DNA of 33,306 nucleotides, taken from Arthrobacter sp. H20 (GTDB lineage: Bacteria; Actinomycetota; Actinomycetes; Actinomycetales; Micrococcaceae). Made by a program: the position numbers and the translations under genes. Below are positions 1-7,533 of this stretch, piece by piece. Numbering within the stretch: the stretch's first letter is position 1; each line of letters opens with the position of its first letter. The notes under the pieces were generated by a model. It did no database searches. It was given only the letters and a program-made list of their open reading frames with translations, and had not been told where the DNA came from. The stretch lies in contig NZ_KI914713.1 in assembly GCF_000520515.1 (NCBI RefSeq), positions 53,129 through 86,434 of the forward strand, in the 5' to 3' direction.

Positions 1-1100
1 GGAGTGGCGAGCTTGCGCCGTCCGAGCCAGAGTAAGCATCCCGCCAGTACCGACTGCAGTGCCAGCCCCAAAGGCCAGATTGGGAATCCGTCTTCGGGGA
101 GGTCCCGTCCGGCCCCCTGGGCCTCCTCGCAGGTCGTTTCATAATCTGGGCCAGCCTGCAGAAGCCGGACTCCCTGGCTGATGCCTTCCATTACGCCGGG
201 CTGGACGTAGGTGTCCGAGTTGATCGATGCATAACTCCCGCTGGTATCGAGGCCCCTCCCATAAGGGACCGAATCCGCCACGATGACGAACGGATTGGCA
301 GCAAGCAGCCATGCGGTGCGTTCTGTGTGGTGGACAGTCTGAAGTTGGGTTCTGGTGATGCATTCCATCTCCGCCGACGCCGGCAGCGGCACCGAGTAAT
401 CAGTGCCTGGGGGGAAGTCCATATAGGAGGAGGTCACCTCCACGTTCTCCTCGTCGACCAGCGCGTAGCTCAGCCCAAAGGCGATCAGGGTGCCGATTCC
501 AAGCAGGGCCACCACCATATAGGTGGTCACAATAGAGAACAGCGGCCGGTTGGCCAGGGCGGAAATGCCGATCCCGATCGCCGCGACAATGCCTAACTCG
601 ATGCTGAGCATCAATAGTGAGACGAATGCCTCCGCCGGATTCACTCCGCCCAATGCCAGCGCCCAGAAGATGAACGGGGTACTGACCAGCAGGAAAGCCA
701 GCGACGCCACCCACGAGGCAAGCCATTTACCCCACAGGATCTGCCCAGGAGTCAGGAGGGTGATCTGCAGGATGGCGAGAGTCCCGGCGGCGCGATCCCC
801 GTTGACCGCATTGGCTGAAAGCCCCGGTGCGACCAGGAGGCCGAAGAACAGCACAAAGCCCACCACAAGGTCAAAAAGGACTGCGCCAGTCCCGAAAGTC
901 GACGCCGTAGTTGCCGACGCCAGCAGGAACACCATACCGATGACGAAGAACCAGACGATGAGCATGATGTACCAAGCCCGGGCCCGCAGCCGCTGCCGCA
1001 TTTCGAGACCGAACACTGCCTTCGCTCCGCCCCAGTAGGTCAGGGCAAGGTCGGAGGACGCACCGGTAGAGCCCGGCTGCTCAGTGATTGAGGTACTCAT
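1..1100 (-). CDS. ABC-2 type transporter permease, C-terminus cut by window edge
   Basis: Integral membrane subunit of an ABC exporter. The reading frame is open from an ATG at 1100 to base 1, giving 366 residues without a stop. The N-terminus is cytoplasmic and polar, followed by hydrophobic stretches at about residues 44-60, 70-88, 115-145, 150-180 and 190-210, then a large polar, probably extracytoplasmic loop (about 215-335) and a last hydrophobic segment before a basic end (LGRRKLATP), so only the last few residues are probably missing. The early motif NGDRAAGTLAILQITLLTP matches ABC-2 permeases that read ER.GTLE.LL.TP. The ATG overlaps the stop of the upstream ATPase gene (ATGA), so the two are translationally coupled. 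The substrate cannot be read from the sequence. Confidence 0.85.
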   Translation of the reverse strand, partial: MSTSITEQPGSTGASSDLALTYWGGAKAVFGLEMRQRLRARAWYIMLIVWFFVIGMVFLLASATTASTFGTGAVLFDLVVGFVLFFGLLVAPGLSANAVNGDRAAGTLAILQITLLTPGQILWGKWLASWVASLAFLLVSTPFIFWALALGGVNPAEAFVSLLMLSIELGIVAAIGIGISALANRPLFSIVTTYMVVALLGIGTLIAFGLSYALVDEENVEVTSSYMDFPPGTDYSVPLPASAEMECITRTQLQTVHHTERTAWLLAANPFVIVADSVPYGRGLDTSGSYASINSDTYVQPGVMEGISQGVRLLQAGPDYETTCEEAQGAGRDLPEDGFPIWPLGLALQSVLAGCLLWLGRRKLAT

Positions 1101-2029
1101 TGTCTTTCCGTATCCAGGCTCATGTAGGTTTCTTCGAGTGCTCCGCCAGCCGGTGCGAAGGCAGTAACGGCGACGTCGGCAAGAACCAGCGTCCTAAGAA
1201 GCCACGCTGCCTGATCGGTGCTGCTGACCAGCACCTGGTATTCGGCCCGTCGGGAATCGCCCCGCTCCTCGAACTGGACGCCATGGCTGGCTAGCGCGTC
1301 AGCTAGTGGCTGCATCGGATCCGCTTGGATGTAGTACCGGCGGATCTGGGTGCCTGCCTCGTCGAGGGTCTGGTTCTTGACAGACTCTCCTCGGTTAATG
1401 AACACGGCGCGGTCAGCGATCTCGTCCAGCTCTGACAACACATGGCTTGAGACAACTACCGTCTTCCCCTGGTCCGCCAGCGAGCGCAGGGTTGATCGAA
1501 GTTCCACTCTGGAGCCGGGGTCCAGACCAGACGCCGGCTCGTCCAGCAAGAGCACCGCCGGATCGTGGATCAGCGCCCTGGCCAGGCTTAGCCGTTGCTG
1601 CTGCCCCCGGGACAGCACTCGCGCCGGCTTGTCAGCGAACTCTTCCAGCCGGACGGCTGCAAGCAACTCAGCTGCACGATCCCGACGCCGGTCAACCGCC
1701 ATCCCATAGAGCGACCCCATGGTGGTCAATATCTCGGTGGTGGTCAGCGACTCCCAGACGCCCAGGGTGTCGGGCATCCATCCGACCCGGCGCCGCACCG
1801 CCGCTGCGTCCTGCATCGGGTCCGCCCCACCGACGGTGAGCGTCCCGGTATCCGGTGCCAGGAGTGATGCCAGGATCAGGAGCAAAGTGGTCTTGCCCGA
1901 GCCATTGGGCCCGATCAGCGCTGTCACCTCCCCGGGTGGCGCGTCAAAGTCGATGTGCCTGATGGCCGCGACGGAGCCGAAACTCCGTGCGATCCCCCTG
2001 GCAACGATTCCCCCATACTCGTTGTTCAT
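1097..2029 (-). CDS. ABC transporter ATP-binding protein (exporter type)
   Basis: ATPase subunit of the ABC-2 exporter whose permease gene overlaps its stop codon. Walker A is GPNGSGKTT (about residues 40-48), the signature is LSRGQQQRLSLARAL (about 139-153), Walker B is VLLLDEP (about 159-165) and the switch His is in SSHVLSE. The 310-residue length and the C-terminal extension after the nucleotide-binding domain are usual for drug, lipid or bacitracin-type exporters. The start at 2029 (MNNEYGG) has no clear Shine-Dalgarno sequence. A TAGTGT hexamer lies only 7 bases before the ATG, so a leaderless transcript is possible. It is divergent from lysC. Function beyond ATP-driven export is not determinable. 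Confidence 0.88.
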   Translation of the reverse strand: MNNEYGGIVARGIARSFGSVAAIRHIDFDAPPGEVTALIGPNGSGKTTLLLILASLLAPDTGTLTVGGADPMQDAAAVRRRVGWMPDTLGVWESLTTTEILTTMGSLYGMAVDRRRDRAAELLAAVRLEEFADKPARVLSRGQQQRLSLARALIHDPAVLLLDEPASGLDPGSRVELRSTLRSLADQGKTVVVSSHVLSELDEIADRAVFINRGESVKNQTLDEAGTQIRRYYIQADPMQPLADALASHGVQFEERGDSRRAEYQVLVSSTDQAAWLLRTLVLADVAVTAFAPAGGALEETYMSLDTERQ

Positions 2030-2093
2030 AACGTGAACACTATGCGACTTAGGTCACCCCCATCGCATCCCGACGGAACAATCAGACACGCAA

Positions 2094-2124
2094 TTGGCTG
2101 CCACAAAAGCGACGGGGCTAAACT
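2094..2124 (+). promoter_or_regulatory. Candidate lysC promoter
   Basis: TTGGCT (2094-2099) and TAAACT (2119-2124) are separated by 19 bases, a -35/-10 pair with slightly long spacing. Transcription would begin near 2131, about 60 bases before the lysC start. The same TAAACTTGG string occurs in the purA upstream region. Prediction from pattern only. Confidence 0.4.
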
Positions 2125-2192
2125 TGGACCGTCAACCGAAGCGCCAAAGGTGTCGCCCGGCATCACCTAAAAATCCGTCAGCGAGCGTGCGC

Positions 2193-3485
2193 ATGGCCTT
2201 GATCGTCCAGAAATTTGGTGGCTCCTCAGTGGGGGACGCCGCCGGAATCAAGCGCGTCGCGGAACGGATCGTTCACACCCAGCACGCTGGCCACCAAGTG
2301 GTTGTTGTCGTTTCTGCAATGGGCGACAGCACCGATGAGCTCCTCGATCTGGCAGCCCAGGTGTCCAACGACGCCGTCGCGAACCCCCGCGAGATGGACA
2401 TGCTTCTGAGCGCTGGGGAGCGCATTTCGATGGCTCTCCTGGCCATGGGGATTTACGGTCTCGGCGCCTCGGCTCAATCGTTCACCGGCAGCCAGGCCGG
2501 CATGATCACCGATGCCATTCACGGCCGCGCGCGCATCATTTCCGTGTCACCGCATCGGATCAAGACTGCCATCGACCGCGGCGACGTCGCTATCGTCGCA
2601 GGGTTCCAGGGCATGAGCCGGGAAAGCAATGACATCACCACGCTGGGTCGTGGTGGGTCTGACACGACCGCGGTGGCCCTGGCAGCGGCACTCAAGGCTG
2701 ATGTATGCGAAATCTACACCGACGTCGACGGCATTTACAGCGCTGATCCGCGGGTGGTTCCGAGTGCCCGGAAGATCGATCAGATTTCCAGTGAGGAAAT
2801 GCTCGAGATGGCGGCATCGGGTGCGAAGATCCTGCATCTGCGCAGCGTTGAATACGCGCGGCGGTTCGGGGTGCGGCTGCACGTGCGGTCCTCCTTCAGT
2901 AACCAGGAAGGCACCTGGGTGCTGCCCAGCCCTGACGACCACATCAAGATTCAAGAGGGAGATCCCATGGAACAACCCATCATCTCGGGCGTCGCCCACG
3001 ACCGTTCAGAAGCGAAAGTCACTGTGGTGGGTGTGCCTGACATCCCCGGCAAGGCCGCCGAAATTTTCGGTATCGTCGCTGGGGCTCACTCCAACATCGA
3101 CATGATTGTGCAGAACGTCTCCACGCACGGCTCCGGTCGCACTGACATCTCCTTCACCCTCCCGATTGTTGAGGGTTCTGAAGCACTCGCTGCCCTAAAA
3201 GCTGCCCAGGATCGCGTGGGGTATGAAAGTGTCGACTATGACGAGAAGATCGGCAAACTGTCGCTGATTGGAGCAGGAATGAGGTCGAACCCCGGGGTGT
3301 CATACCGGTTCTTCAAGGCACTCTCCGATGCTGGCGTGAATATCGATATGATCTCCACGTCTGAGATCCGGATCTCAGTGGTCACCGACGCAGACCTGCT
3401 CGATAGCGCGGTCCGCGCCGTCCACGCGGCGTTCGATCTGGACGGCGAGACGGTGGCGACAATCCACGCAGGGACCGGGCGCTAA
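2193..3485 (+). CDS. lysC: Aspartate kinase (alpha subunit, full length)
   Basis: Phosphorylates L-aspartate to aspartyl-4-phosphate, the first step to lysine, threonine, methionine and diaminopimelate for peptidoglycan. The ATG at 2193 gives 430 residues beginning [24 protein letters not shown] is the kinase family signature. The amino-acid kinase domain covers about residues 1-245, including FQGMS and [16 protein letters not shown], and two ACT regulatory domains cover about 265-430 ([33 protein letters not shown]). The length and layout match actinobacterial LysC, which is usually feedback-inhibited by lysine plus threonine. The frame is open further upstream to 2094, but that region carries the likely promoter. 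No asd gene follows; the next gene is convergent and overlaps the stop codon. Confidence 0.95.
   Translation: MALIVQKFGGSSVGDAAGIKRVAERIVHTQHAGHQVVVVVSAMGDSTDELLDLAAQVSNDAVANPREMDMLLSAGERISMALLAMGIYGLGASAQSFTGSQAGMITDAIHGRARIISVSPHRIKTAIDRGDVAIVAGFQGMSRESNDITTLGRGGSDTTAVALAAALKADVCEIYTDVDGIYSADPRVVPSARKIDQISSEEMLEMAASGAKILHLRSVEYARRFGVRLHVRSSFSNQEGTWVLPSPDDHIKIQEGDPMEQPIISGVAHDRSEAKVTVVGVPDIPGKAAEIFGIVAGAHSNIDMIVQNVSTHGSGRTDISFTLPIVEGSEALAALKAAQDRVGYESVDYDEKIGKLSLIGAGMRSNPGVSYRFFKALSDAGVNIDMISTSEIRISVVTDADLLDSAVRAVHAAFDLDGETVATIHAGTGR
2967..3485 (+). other. lysC: Internal in-frame translation start: aspartokinase beta subunit
   Basis: Within lysC an in-frame ATG at 2967 is preceded at 5 bases by a strong ribosome binding site (GAGGGAG). 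Initiation here would give a 172-residue protein made of the two ACT domains only. Corynebacterium and Bacillus type aspartokinases are alpha2-beta2 complexes whose beta subunit comes from such an internal start, and the corynebacterial beta chain has nearly the same length. The site is seen in the sequence; its use is inferred from the family. Confidence 0.75.
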
Positions 3486-3763
3486 TCCTCGGTGTGAAGG
3501 GCCTTCTTGCCTGAGAAGTCGGGGTACCTCATCGGCGGCTCGGGCGGGGGTACCGTTGGGTGCTCTTTCCGCACCGCGTAGTGGTGACCCTCCGAGTCTT
3601 CCTCCACTTCGAACCCGGCAAGGTCAGCGTCGGACGCCTCCTCAAATTCGTCGTGCCGATGAACCACAGGGAGGCTCGGATCACTCCGATCCGCCGGGCC
3701 CATGAACACTTTGGCAGGGTTCTTCAACCACTTTCGCGGTGACCCCTTGGTGGGATTACTCAT
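3482..3763 (-). CDS. Hypothetical protein, 93 aa, acidic
   Basis: I do not recognise a named family. The product is soluble, starting with a basic segment ([13 protein letters not shown]), then an acidic middle ([22 protein letters not shown]) and a proline-rich patch (PTVPPPEPP). No signal peptide or membrane segment is visible. The ATG at 3763 has an AAGG Shine-Dalgarno about 9 bases upstream, which supports real translation. Its TAG stop overlaps the lysC TAA on the other strand, leaving no room for a separate terminator between the convergent genes. It probably belongs to small conserved actinobacterial proteins of unknown role. Confidence 0.6.
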   Translation of the reverse strand: MSNPTKGSPRKWLKNPAKVFMGPADRSDPSLPVVHRHDEFEEASDADLAGFEVEEDSEGHHYAVRKEHPTVPPPEPPMRYPDFSGKKALHTED

Positions 3764-3857
3764 TCGAACCGCCTTCTTTCGTCAAGATGCCCTGAGGTCA
3801 ATTTTACGGCCGAAACCCGGAAAAGGCGCCGCCTCTTCGGTTCCTGAACTGTCGGCA

Positions 3858-4460
3858 TCAGAAGACTGGCTGGCGAAGAATTACCTTCAACTTGTCGGCA
3901 GCGGTCCGACGGGAATCGCTGAGATAAATCTCATGGTGCTTGCCGGTCATCGTTAGCGAGTGGGCTGGGATGAACTGGCGGTGCATCGCCTCGAGCACTG
4001 GCCCTTCGGCGTCATAAGACCCGATGTGCAAGGTCTGTGCGGCTCGACCCTCATCGAACCGTTCGAGTCGCAGAGCGCTCAGGACCGGGGCGCTGCCCTT
4101 GCGCTCGACTGCCTGCCTGGCGGCGTCGAAATGGTCGTCAGTGATCCGATCGGGGACCATGTTCATCATGGTCCAGTCCCACCGGGACTTGTCCCGCGAG
4201 GTAGTGAACGTGTCCATATCTGCTGACCACCACAGTGCTTCCAGCGGCATCACTACGTAATCGCTGCCGAGGTCGACCTTGCTGAGGAACTTCAATCTGT
4301 AGGCAACCGGGTAGACCGTCGCCAGAGCGTCAGCAAAAGCATTCGAGGTGTTCGGGTCTCCGCGGCCATCGATCATGAGGAACTTCATCGCCGGGACCCT
4401 GACAAGTTCGATGTCGCCGCGGGGTGCGCGGTAGGTGTTGATCTGCTTCTTGAAATCCAC
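3858..4460 (-). CDS. GyrI-like domain protein (SOUL/AraC effector-binding fold)
   Basis: About 200 residues beginning VDFKKQINTYRAPRGDIELV. Recognisable motifs of the stand-alone GyrI-like small-molecule binding family are FLMIDGRGDPN, MPLEALWW, WTMMNMVPD, LHIGSYDAEGP and TGKHHEIYLSD near the C-terminus. Members of this fold bind small hydrophobic or cationic ligands, and some hydrolyse cyclopropanoid toxins or counter gyrase inhibitors; the substrate here is unknown. The start is uncertain: the frame is open upstream to 4550, but homologues begin at a DFKK/DYKK-like segment, so I chose GTG 4460 (GTG 4466 is nearly as good). It lies 35 bases downstream of the small gene at 4496-4702 and probably shares its transcript. 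Confidence 0.78.
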   Translation of the reverse strand: MDFKKQINTYRAPRGDIELVRVPAMKFLMIDGRGDPNTSNAFADALATVYPVAYRLKFLSKVDLGSDYVVMPLEALWWSADMDTFTTSRDKSRWDWTMMNMVPDRITDDHFDAARQAVERKGSAPVLSALRLERFDEGRAAQTLHIGSYDAEGPVLEAMHRQFIPAHSLTMTGKHHEIYLSDSRRTAADKLKVILRQPVF

Positions 4461-4495
4461 TCTCACTGTCGCGTCTGTCGAGGTGGGGCGATCAG

Positions 4496-4702
4496 CTAAC
4501 TTTTCGGCACAACGTAGGTGCTGCCGTTCGGCCGCTTCACCGTTTCCCATTGGGATGCATCAGCTTCGCGCTCTTTCAGCGAGGCCTGGTTCTCCTTGGT
4601 CATCGGGTGGTCCAACGAGCTACTCTGCGCTGGACCGAAGATCGCTCGCGCCCGGCCGGTCGTCCTCATGAACCGGTGCACAAAACTGGGCTTTTCAGCC
4701 AT
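4496..4702 (-). CDS. Small hypothetical protein, 68 aa
   Basis: A short gene supported by a strong ribosome binding site (GGAAGGA, 5 bases before the ATG at 4702). The product begins MAEKPSFVHRFMRTTGRARAI and ends in TVKRPNGSTYVVPKS; it is basic and soluble, with no signal or membrane segment. It is unrecognised as a named family. It precedes the GyrI-like gene in the same direction, 35 bases apart. The long open frame continuing to 5728 on this strand is an antisense shadow of the gene at 4814-5788. Confidence 0.6.
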   Translation of the reverse strand: MAEKPSFVHRFMRTTGRARAIFGPAQSSSLDHPMTKENQASLKEREADASQWETVKRPNGSTYVVPKS

Positions 4703-4813
4703 CGTGTTCCTTCCGCGCGTGCTGCTCGAACGAGATGTCCATTTACCATTATCCTCCCTGGCTGACGGCTCGGACACTTCGGCAGACCGGGGCCCCGGTG
4801 AGACACTTGACGG

Positions 4814-5788
4814 GTGAGCAGTCCAACCACCACTGAGCCAACCATGAACCGGTCGAGCTCCCTGACCGTGCCCTCGCGGGACGAGTGGCTCGCCGCTGCG
4901 GCGGCGCATCGGGACAGGGTAGTACCGTTTTCGCGGCCCTACCTTGAGCGTCGAGCCGCCGGAGAGAAACACCCGGTGGAGGACTTCCTGTTCACTTACT
5001 ACACTCAAAAACCCGGTCCGCTGGCTCGATGGCACCCCGGTGCCGGCGTCGTACTCACCGGGCCGGAGGCCGCGGAGCGCGCCGCCTGGAAGCACTATCG
5101 ACGGCTCACCGCCGCAGAGTGTGATGAGCTCTCCCTGACGGCCAAGGATGAAGCCGTCACTGCGGACGTGAACGGGTTCCGTCGGGACCGGGTCGAAGCC
5201 CTGGAGTTTGCGGCGATTATTGTCCGCCGCACCCAGGCCCGGCGGGCACAGCTGGGCTGTTTCGGGTTGCACGAGTGGGCGATGGCTTACCGATCGCAGG
5301 TCAACGGCGTGCGCCATGAGTACCTCGAGCTCCGCCTGGGCGCCGGCGGTACCGATCAGGTCGTGGAGGACAGCAGGATCAGCTGCACCCACTTTGACGC
5401 GTTCCGTTTCTACACTCCGCAGGCAACACCCCTGAACATGATTCAACCCACCCGTGAAACCCAACGGGACCTGGAACAGCCCGGCTGTCTGCACGCCAAC
5501 ATGGACCTCTACAAGTGGGCCTATAAGCTCACTCCCCTGCTTCCGAGCGACCTGGTGATGGACTGCTTCGAACTGGCGTGGCGGATCCGGGCGATGGATA
5601 TGCGGGCATCGCCCTACGATCTGGGCGCCTGGGGCTATGCGCCGATCCGCATCGAACGTCCCGAGGGCCGCGCTGAGTACTCCCGATTGCAGCGTGGATT
5701 TTCTGAAGAATCCCAGGAGCTTCGGCAACGATTAGGTACCGCTTTGGAGAACCTGGAACCCTCCCAAGGACTGTCCTCGTTGAGCTAG
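4814..5788 (+). CDS. Conserved actinobacterial protein usually annotated 3-methyladenine DNA glycosylase
   Basis: A soluble protein of 324 residues (GTG start at 4814; ATG 4844 is an alternative). Conserved blocks include GEKHPVEDFLFTYYTQKPG, RWHPGAGVVL, LGCFGLHEWAMAY, SCTHFDAFRFYTP and QPGCLHANMDLYKWAYKL, which I recognise from a widespread actinobacterial family. Databases commonly label that family 3-methyladenine DNA glycosylase. I do not see a helix-hairpin-helix or the AAG-type fold signature, so that enzymatic label should be treated as inherited rather than shown. The many conserved His, Cys, Asp and Glu residues would suit a metal or active site. It is divergent from the small gene at 4496-4702 and followed by an SSI-like lipoprotein gene with its own ribosome binding site. 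Confidence 0.7.
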   Translation: MSSPTTTEPTMNRSSSLTVPSRDEWLAAAAAHRDRVVPFSRPYLERRAAGEKHPVEDFLFTYYTQKPGPLARWHPGAGVVLTGPEAAERAAWKHYRRLTAAECDELSLTAKDEAVTADVNGFRRDRVEALEFAAIIVRRTQARRAQLGCFGLHEWAMAYRSQVNGVRHEYLELRLGAGGTDQVVEDSRISCTHFDAFRFYTPQATPLNMIQPTRETQRDLEQPGCLHANMDLYKWAYKLTPLLPSDLVMDCFELAWRIRAMDMRASPYDLGAWGYAPIRIERPEGRAEYSRLQRGFSEESQELRQRLGTALENLEPSQGLSSLS

Positions 5789-5857
5789 TGACCGGCCCCA
5801 GCGCAGGTCTTTACAGTATCCATGGCGGGGTTGCCACCCGCAGGCGAAGGAGATCCG

Positions 5858-6361
5858 ATGATTCGCGAACACCTTTCCCGGCGCTCGTTGACACCAGCGA
5901 ATCTCCTGGTCGGCTCCGGCATCCTTCTGCTGGCGCTCACCGGCTGCGGCGCCGAAAGCGGCGGAACATCGCCGACAGCACCCGAGCCGTCGGCATCCGC
6001 CAGCGCGGAACCCGCCGCCGACTCCCAGCTCACTGTGGTGGTCACCGCCGGCGACGGCGTCGAACCCATCACCTACGAGCTGGCCTGCACCAACGGCGAA
6101 CCGGTCGGCGAGTCGGAGTTAGAGGATCCCGCTGCGGCCTGCGAGGTGCTCATGGCCCACGGTGATGTGATCATGGCCGAGCCCGATGCCAATGTCATGT
6201 GCACCCAAATGTACGGGGGTCCGGAGACCGCCGTCGTGACCGGGATCGTGGACGGGGACGAGGTCAACGCCACCTTCTCGCGTCAGAATGGCTGCGAGAT
6301 TGACCGGTGGGCGATGTTCGAGCCGGTACTTGGAACCCCCGGCGGCACGGGCACCCTGTAA
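5858..6361 (+). CDS. Lipoprotein with subtilisin-inhibitor-like (SSI) domain
   Basis: A predicted membrane-anchored protease inhibitor of 167 residues. The ATG at 5858 follows an ideal AAGGAGA site. Residues 1-30 form a lipoprotein signal ending in lipobox LTGC; a Ser/Pro/Ala-rich linker runs to about 57. The remainder follows the Streptomyces subtilisin inhibitor pattern: LTVVVTAGDG, then four cysteines at 77, 95, 115 and 146, CEVLMAHGDV, VMCTQMY and TGIVDGDEVNATFSRQNGCE. The spacing matches the two disulfides of SSI (77-95 and 115-146). By alignment the reactive-site P1 residue is Gln117, whereas classical SSI has Met. Typical SSI proteins are freely secreted, so the lipid anchor is notable. 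The SSI assignment is from motif memory and the target protease is unknown. Confidence 0.72.
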   Translation: MIREHLSRRSLTPANLLVGSGILLLALTGCGAESGGTSPTAPEPSASASAEPAADSQLTVVVTAGDGVEPITYELACTNGEPVGESELEDPAAACEVLMAHGDVIMAEPDANVMCTQMYGGPETAVVTGIVDGDEVNATFSRQNGCEIDRWAMFEPVLGTPGGTGTL

Positions 6362-6378
6362 CAGTGCCGCCAGTGCCC
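6341..6378 (+). terminator. Stem-loop spanning the stop codon of the SSI-like gene
   Basis: GGCGGCAC (6341-6348) pairs perfectly with GTGCCGCC (6364-6371), and GGGCAC (6349-6354) can alternatively pair with GTGCCC (6373-6378). There is no T-run, as is common for high-GC actinobacterial terminators. It sits between the SSI-like gene and the purS promoter region. Confidence 0.45.
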
Positions 6379-6413
6379 TCCGGGCGAAATCACCGGTGGT
6401 GGGTGATCCCCGT

Positions 6414-6419
6414 TAGACT
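6414..6419 (+). promoter_or_regulatory. Candidate -10 box for purSQL
   Basis: TAGACT fits the actinobacterial TANNNT -10 pattern and lies 105 bases before the purS start. No convincing -35 hexamer is seen 16-18 bases upstream. The remaining leader to 6523 shows no riboswitch that I can recognise. Confidence 0.3.
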
Positions 6420-6523
6420 GGTAGGGCAAGCTCGCGGAGCGCTGGATTCACCATATTTCTCAGCGTGAGACGGCACCTCCGGAGCTACTGCATTTAACGC
6501 ACCTTGAGCCCAGGAGTAACCGG

Positions 6524-6793
6524 ATGCCCCGGATAGTTGTTGACGTCATGCCCAAGCCTGAAATCCTTGATCCGCAGGGAAAGGCCATTGCTGGCGCGTT
6601 GCCCCGGCTGGGCTTTACCGGGTTCACTGGGGTCCGCCAAGGCAAACGATTCGAACTCACCGTCGCCGGTGAGGTGACCGAGGAAGTGCTGGAGCAGGCC
6701 AGGACAGCGGCCAGCACACTCCTCTCGAACCCGGTCATCGAGGACGTCACCCGCGTTGAGGTTCTCCCCGAAACCAACGAGGGCGAGCAGTGA
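6524..6793 (+). CDS. purS: Phosphoribosylformylglycinamidine synthase subunit PurS
   Basis: The small 89-residue subunit of the three-part FGAM synthase (PurS, PurQ, PurL) of de novo purine synthesis. It bridges the amidotransferase and synthetase subunits. The family pattern is clear: [22 protein letters not shown] at the start, [20 protein letters not shown] in the middle and [15 protein letters not shown] near the end. The ATG at 6524 follows CAGGAG. Its stop overlaps the purQ GTG start (GTGA), so purS and purQ are translationally coupled. Confidence 0.95.
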   Translation: MPRIVVDVMPKPEILDPQGKAIAGALPRLGFTGFTGVRQGKRFELTVAGEVTEEVLEQARTAASTLLSNPVIEDVTRVEVLPETNEGEQ

Positions 6794-7533
6794 GGCCGGA
6801 AGCCACCACACTCGACTCCGTGCGGGTCGGGATTGTCACCTTTCCCGGCTCGCTCGATGACCGCGATGCGGCGCGGGCTGTGCGGCTCGCCGGCGGCATC
6901 TCAGTCCCCCTCTGGCACGGCGAGCACGATCTGCAAGGCGTGGACGCCGTCGTCGTCCCCGGCGGTTTTTCCTACGGTGACTATCTTCGGGCCGGTGCCA
7001 TCTCCCGGTTCGCTCCCCTGATGGAACAGATCACCATGGCCGCCTCCGGTGGCCGCGATGCCTTACCGGTGCTTGGCATCTGCAACGGCTTCCAGGTCCT
7101 CACCGAGGCGCACTTGCTGCCTGGCTCGATGATCAAGAACAACCACCTTCACTTCCTTTGCCGCGACCAGCGCCTGCGCGTCGAGAACTCCGCTACCGCC
7201 TGGACCAGTTCCTACGCAGCCGGCGACGAAATCATCATCCCGCTGAAAAACCAGGACGGACAGTTTGTCGCTGATGAGCGGACCCTCGACGAGCTGGAGG
7301 GCGAGGGCCGGGTGGTGTTCCGCTACGTCGGCGACAACCCCAACGGGTCGCGCCGCGACATTGCCGGGATCTCGAACGCTGCCGGGAACGTGGTGGGCCT
7401 CATGCCGCATCCCGAACACGCAGTTGAAGCCGGTTTTGGTCCTGACTCTTCGGCCGCCGGACAGGTCGGTGTCCGCGGTGGCACCGACGGCCTGGGAATA
7501 TTCACCTCTGTACTGAAGAAGCTGGTTAATTAG
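6790..7533 (+). CDS. purQ: Phosphoribosylformylglycinamidine synthase, glutaminase subunit PurQ
   Basis: A class I glutamine amidotransferase of 247 residues that releases ammonia from glutamine for PurL. The oxyanion segment [18 protein letters not shown], the nucleophile Cys in [10 protein letters not shown] and the His/Glu dyad in MPHPEHAVE are all present. The GTG at 6790 overlaps the purS stop; the first ten residues before [11 protein letters not shown] are a short extension, and the overlap favours this start. The stop overlaps the purL GTG by one base (TAGTG). Confidence 0.95.
   Translation: MRPEATTLDSVRVGIVTFPGSLDDRDAARAVRLAGGISVPLWHGEHDLQGVDAVVVPGGFSYGDYLRAGAISRFAPLMEQITMAASGGRDALPVLGICNGFQVLTEAHLLPGSMIKNNHLHFLCRDQRLRVENSATAWTSSYAAGDEIIIPLKNQDGQFVADERTLDELEGEGRVVFRYVGDNPNGSRRDIAGISNAAGNVVGLMPHPEHAVEAGFGPDSSAAGQVGVRGGTDGLGIFTSVLKKLVN

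Noticed and set aside
2094-2192. In-frame extension of lysC upstream of 2193
   Set aside because: The predicted residues have no aspartokinase similarity and the segment contains the likely -35/-10 boxes; the family start is [10 protein letters not shown] at 2193.
4703-5728. Long minus-strand open frame extending the 68-aa gene
   Set aside because: It lies antisense to the well-conserved gene at 4814-5788, and the strong ribosome binding site fixes the small gene's start at 4702.
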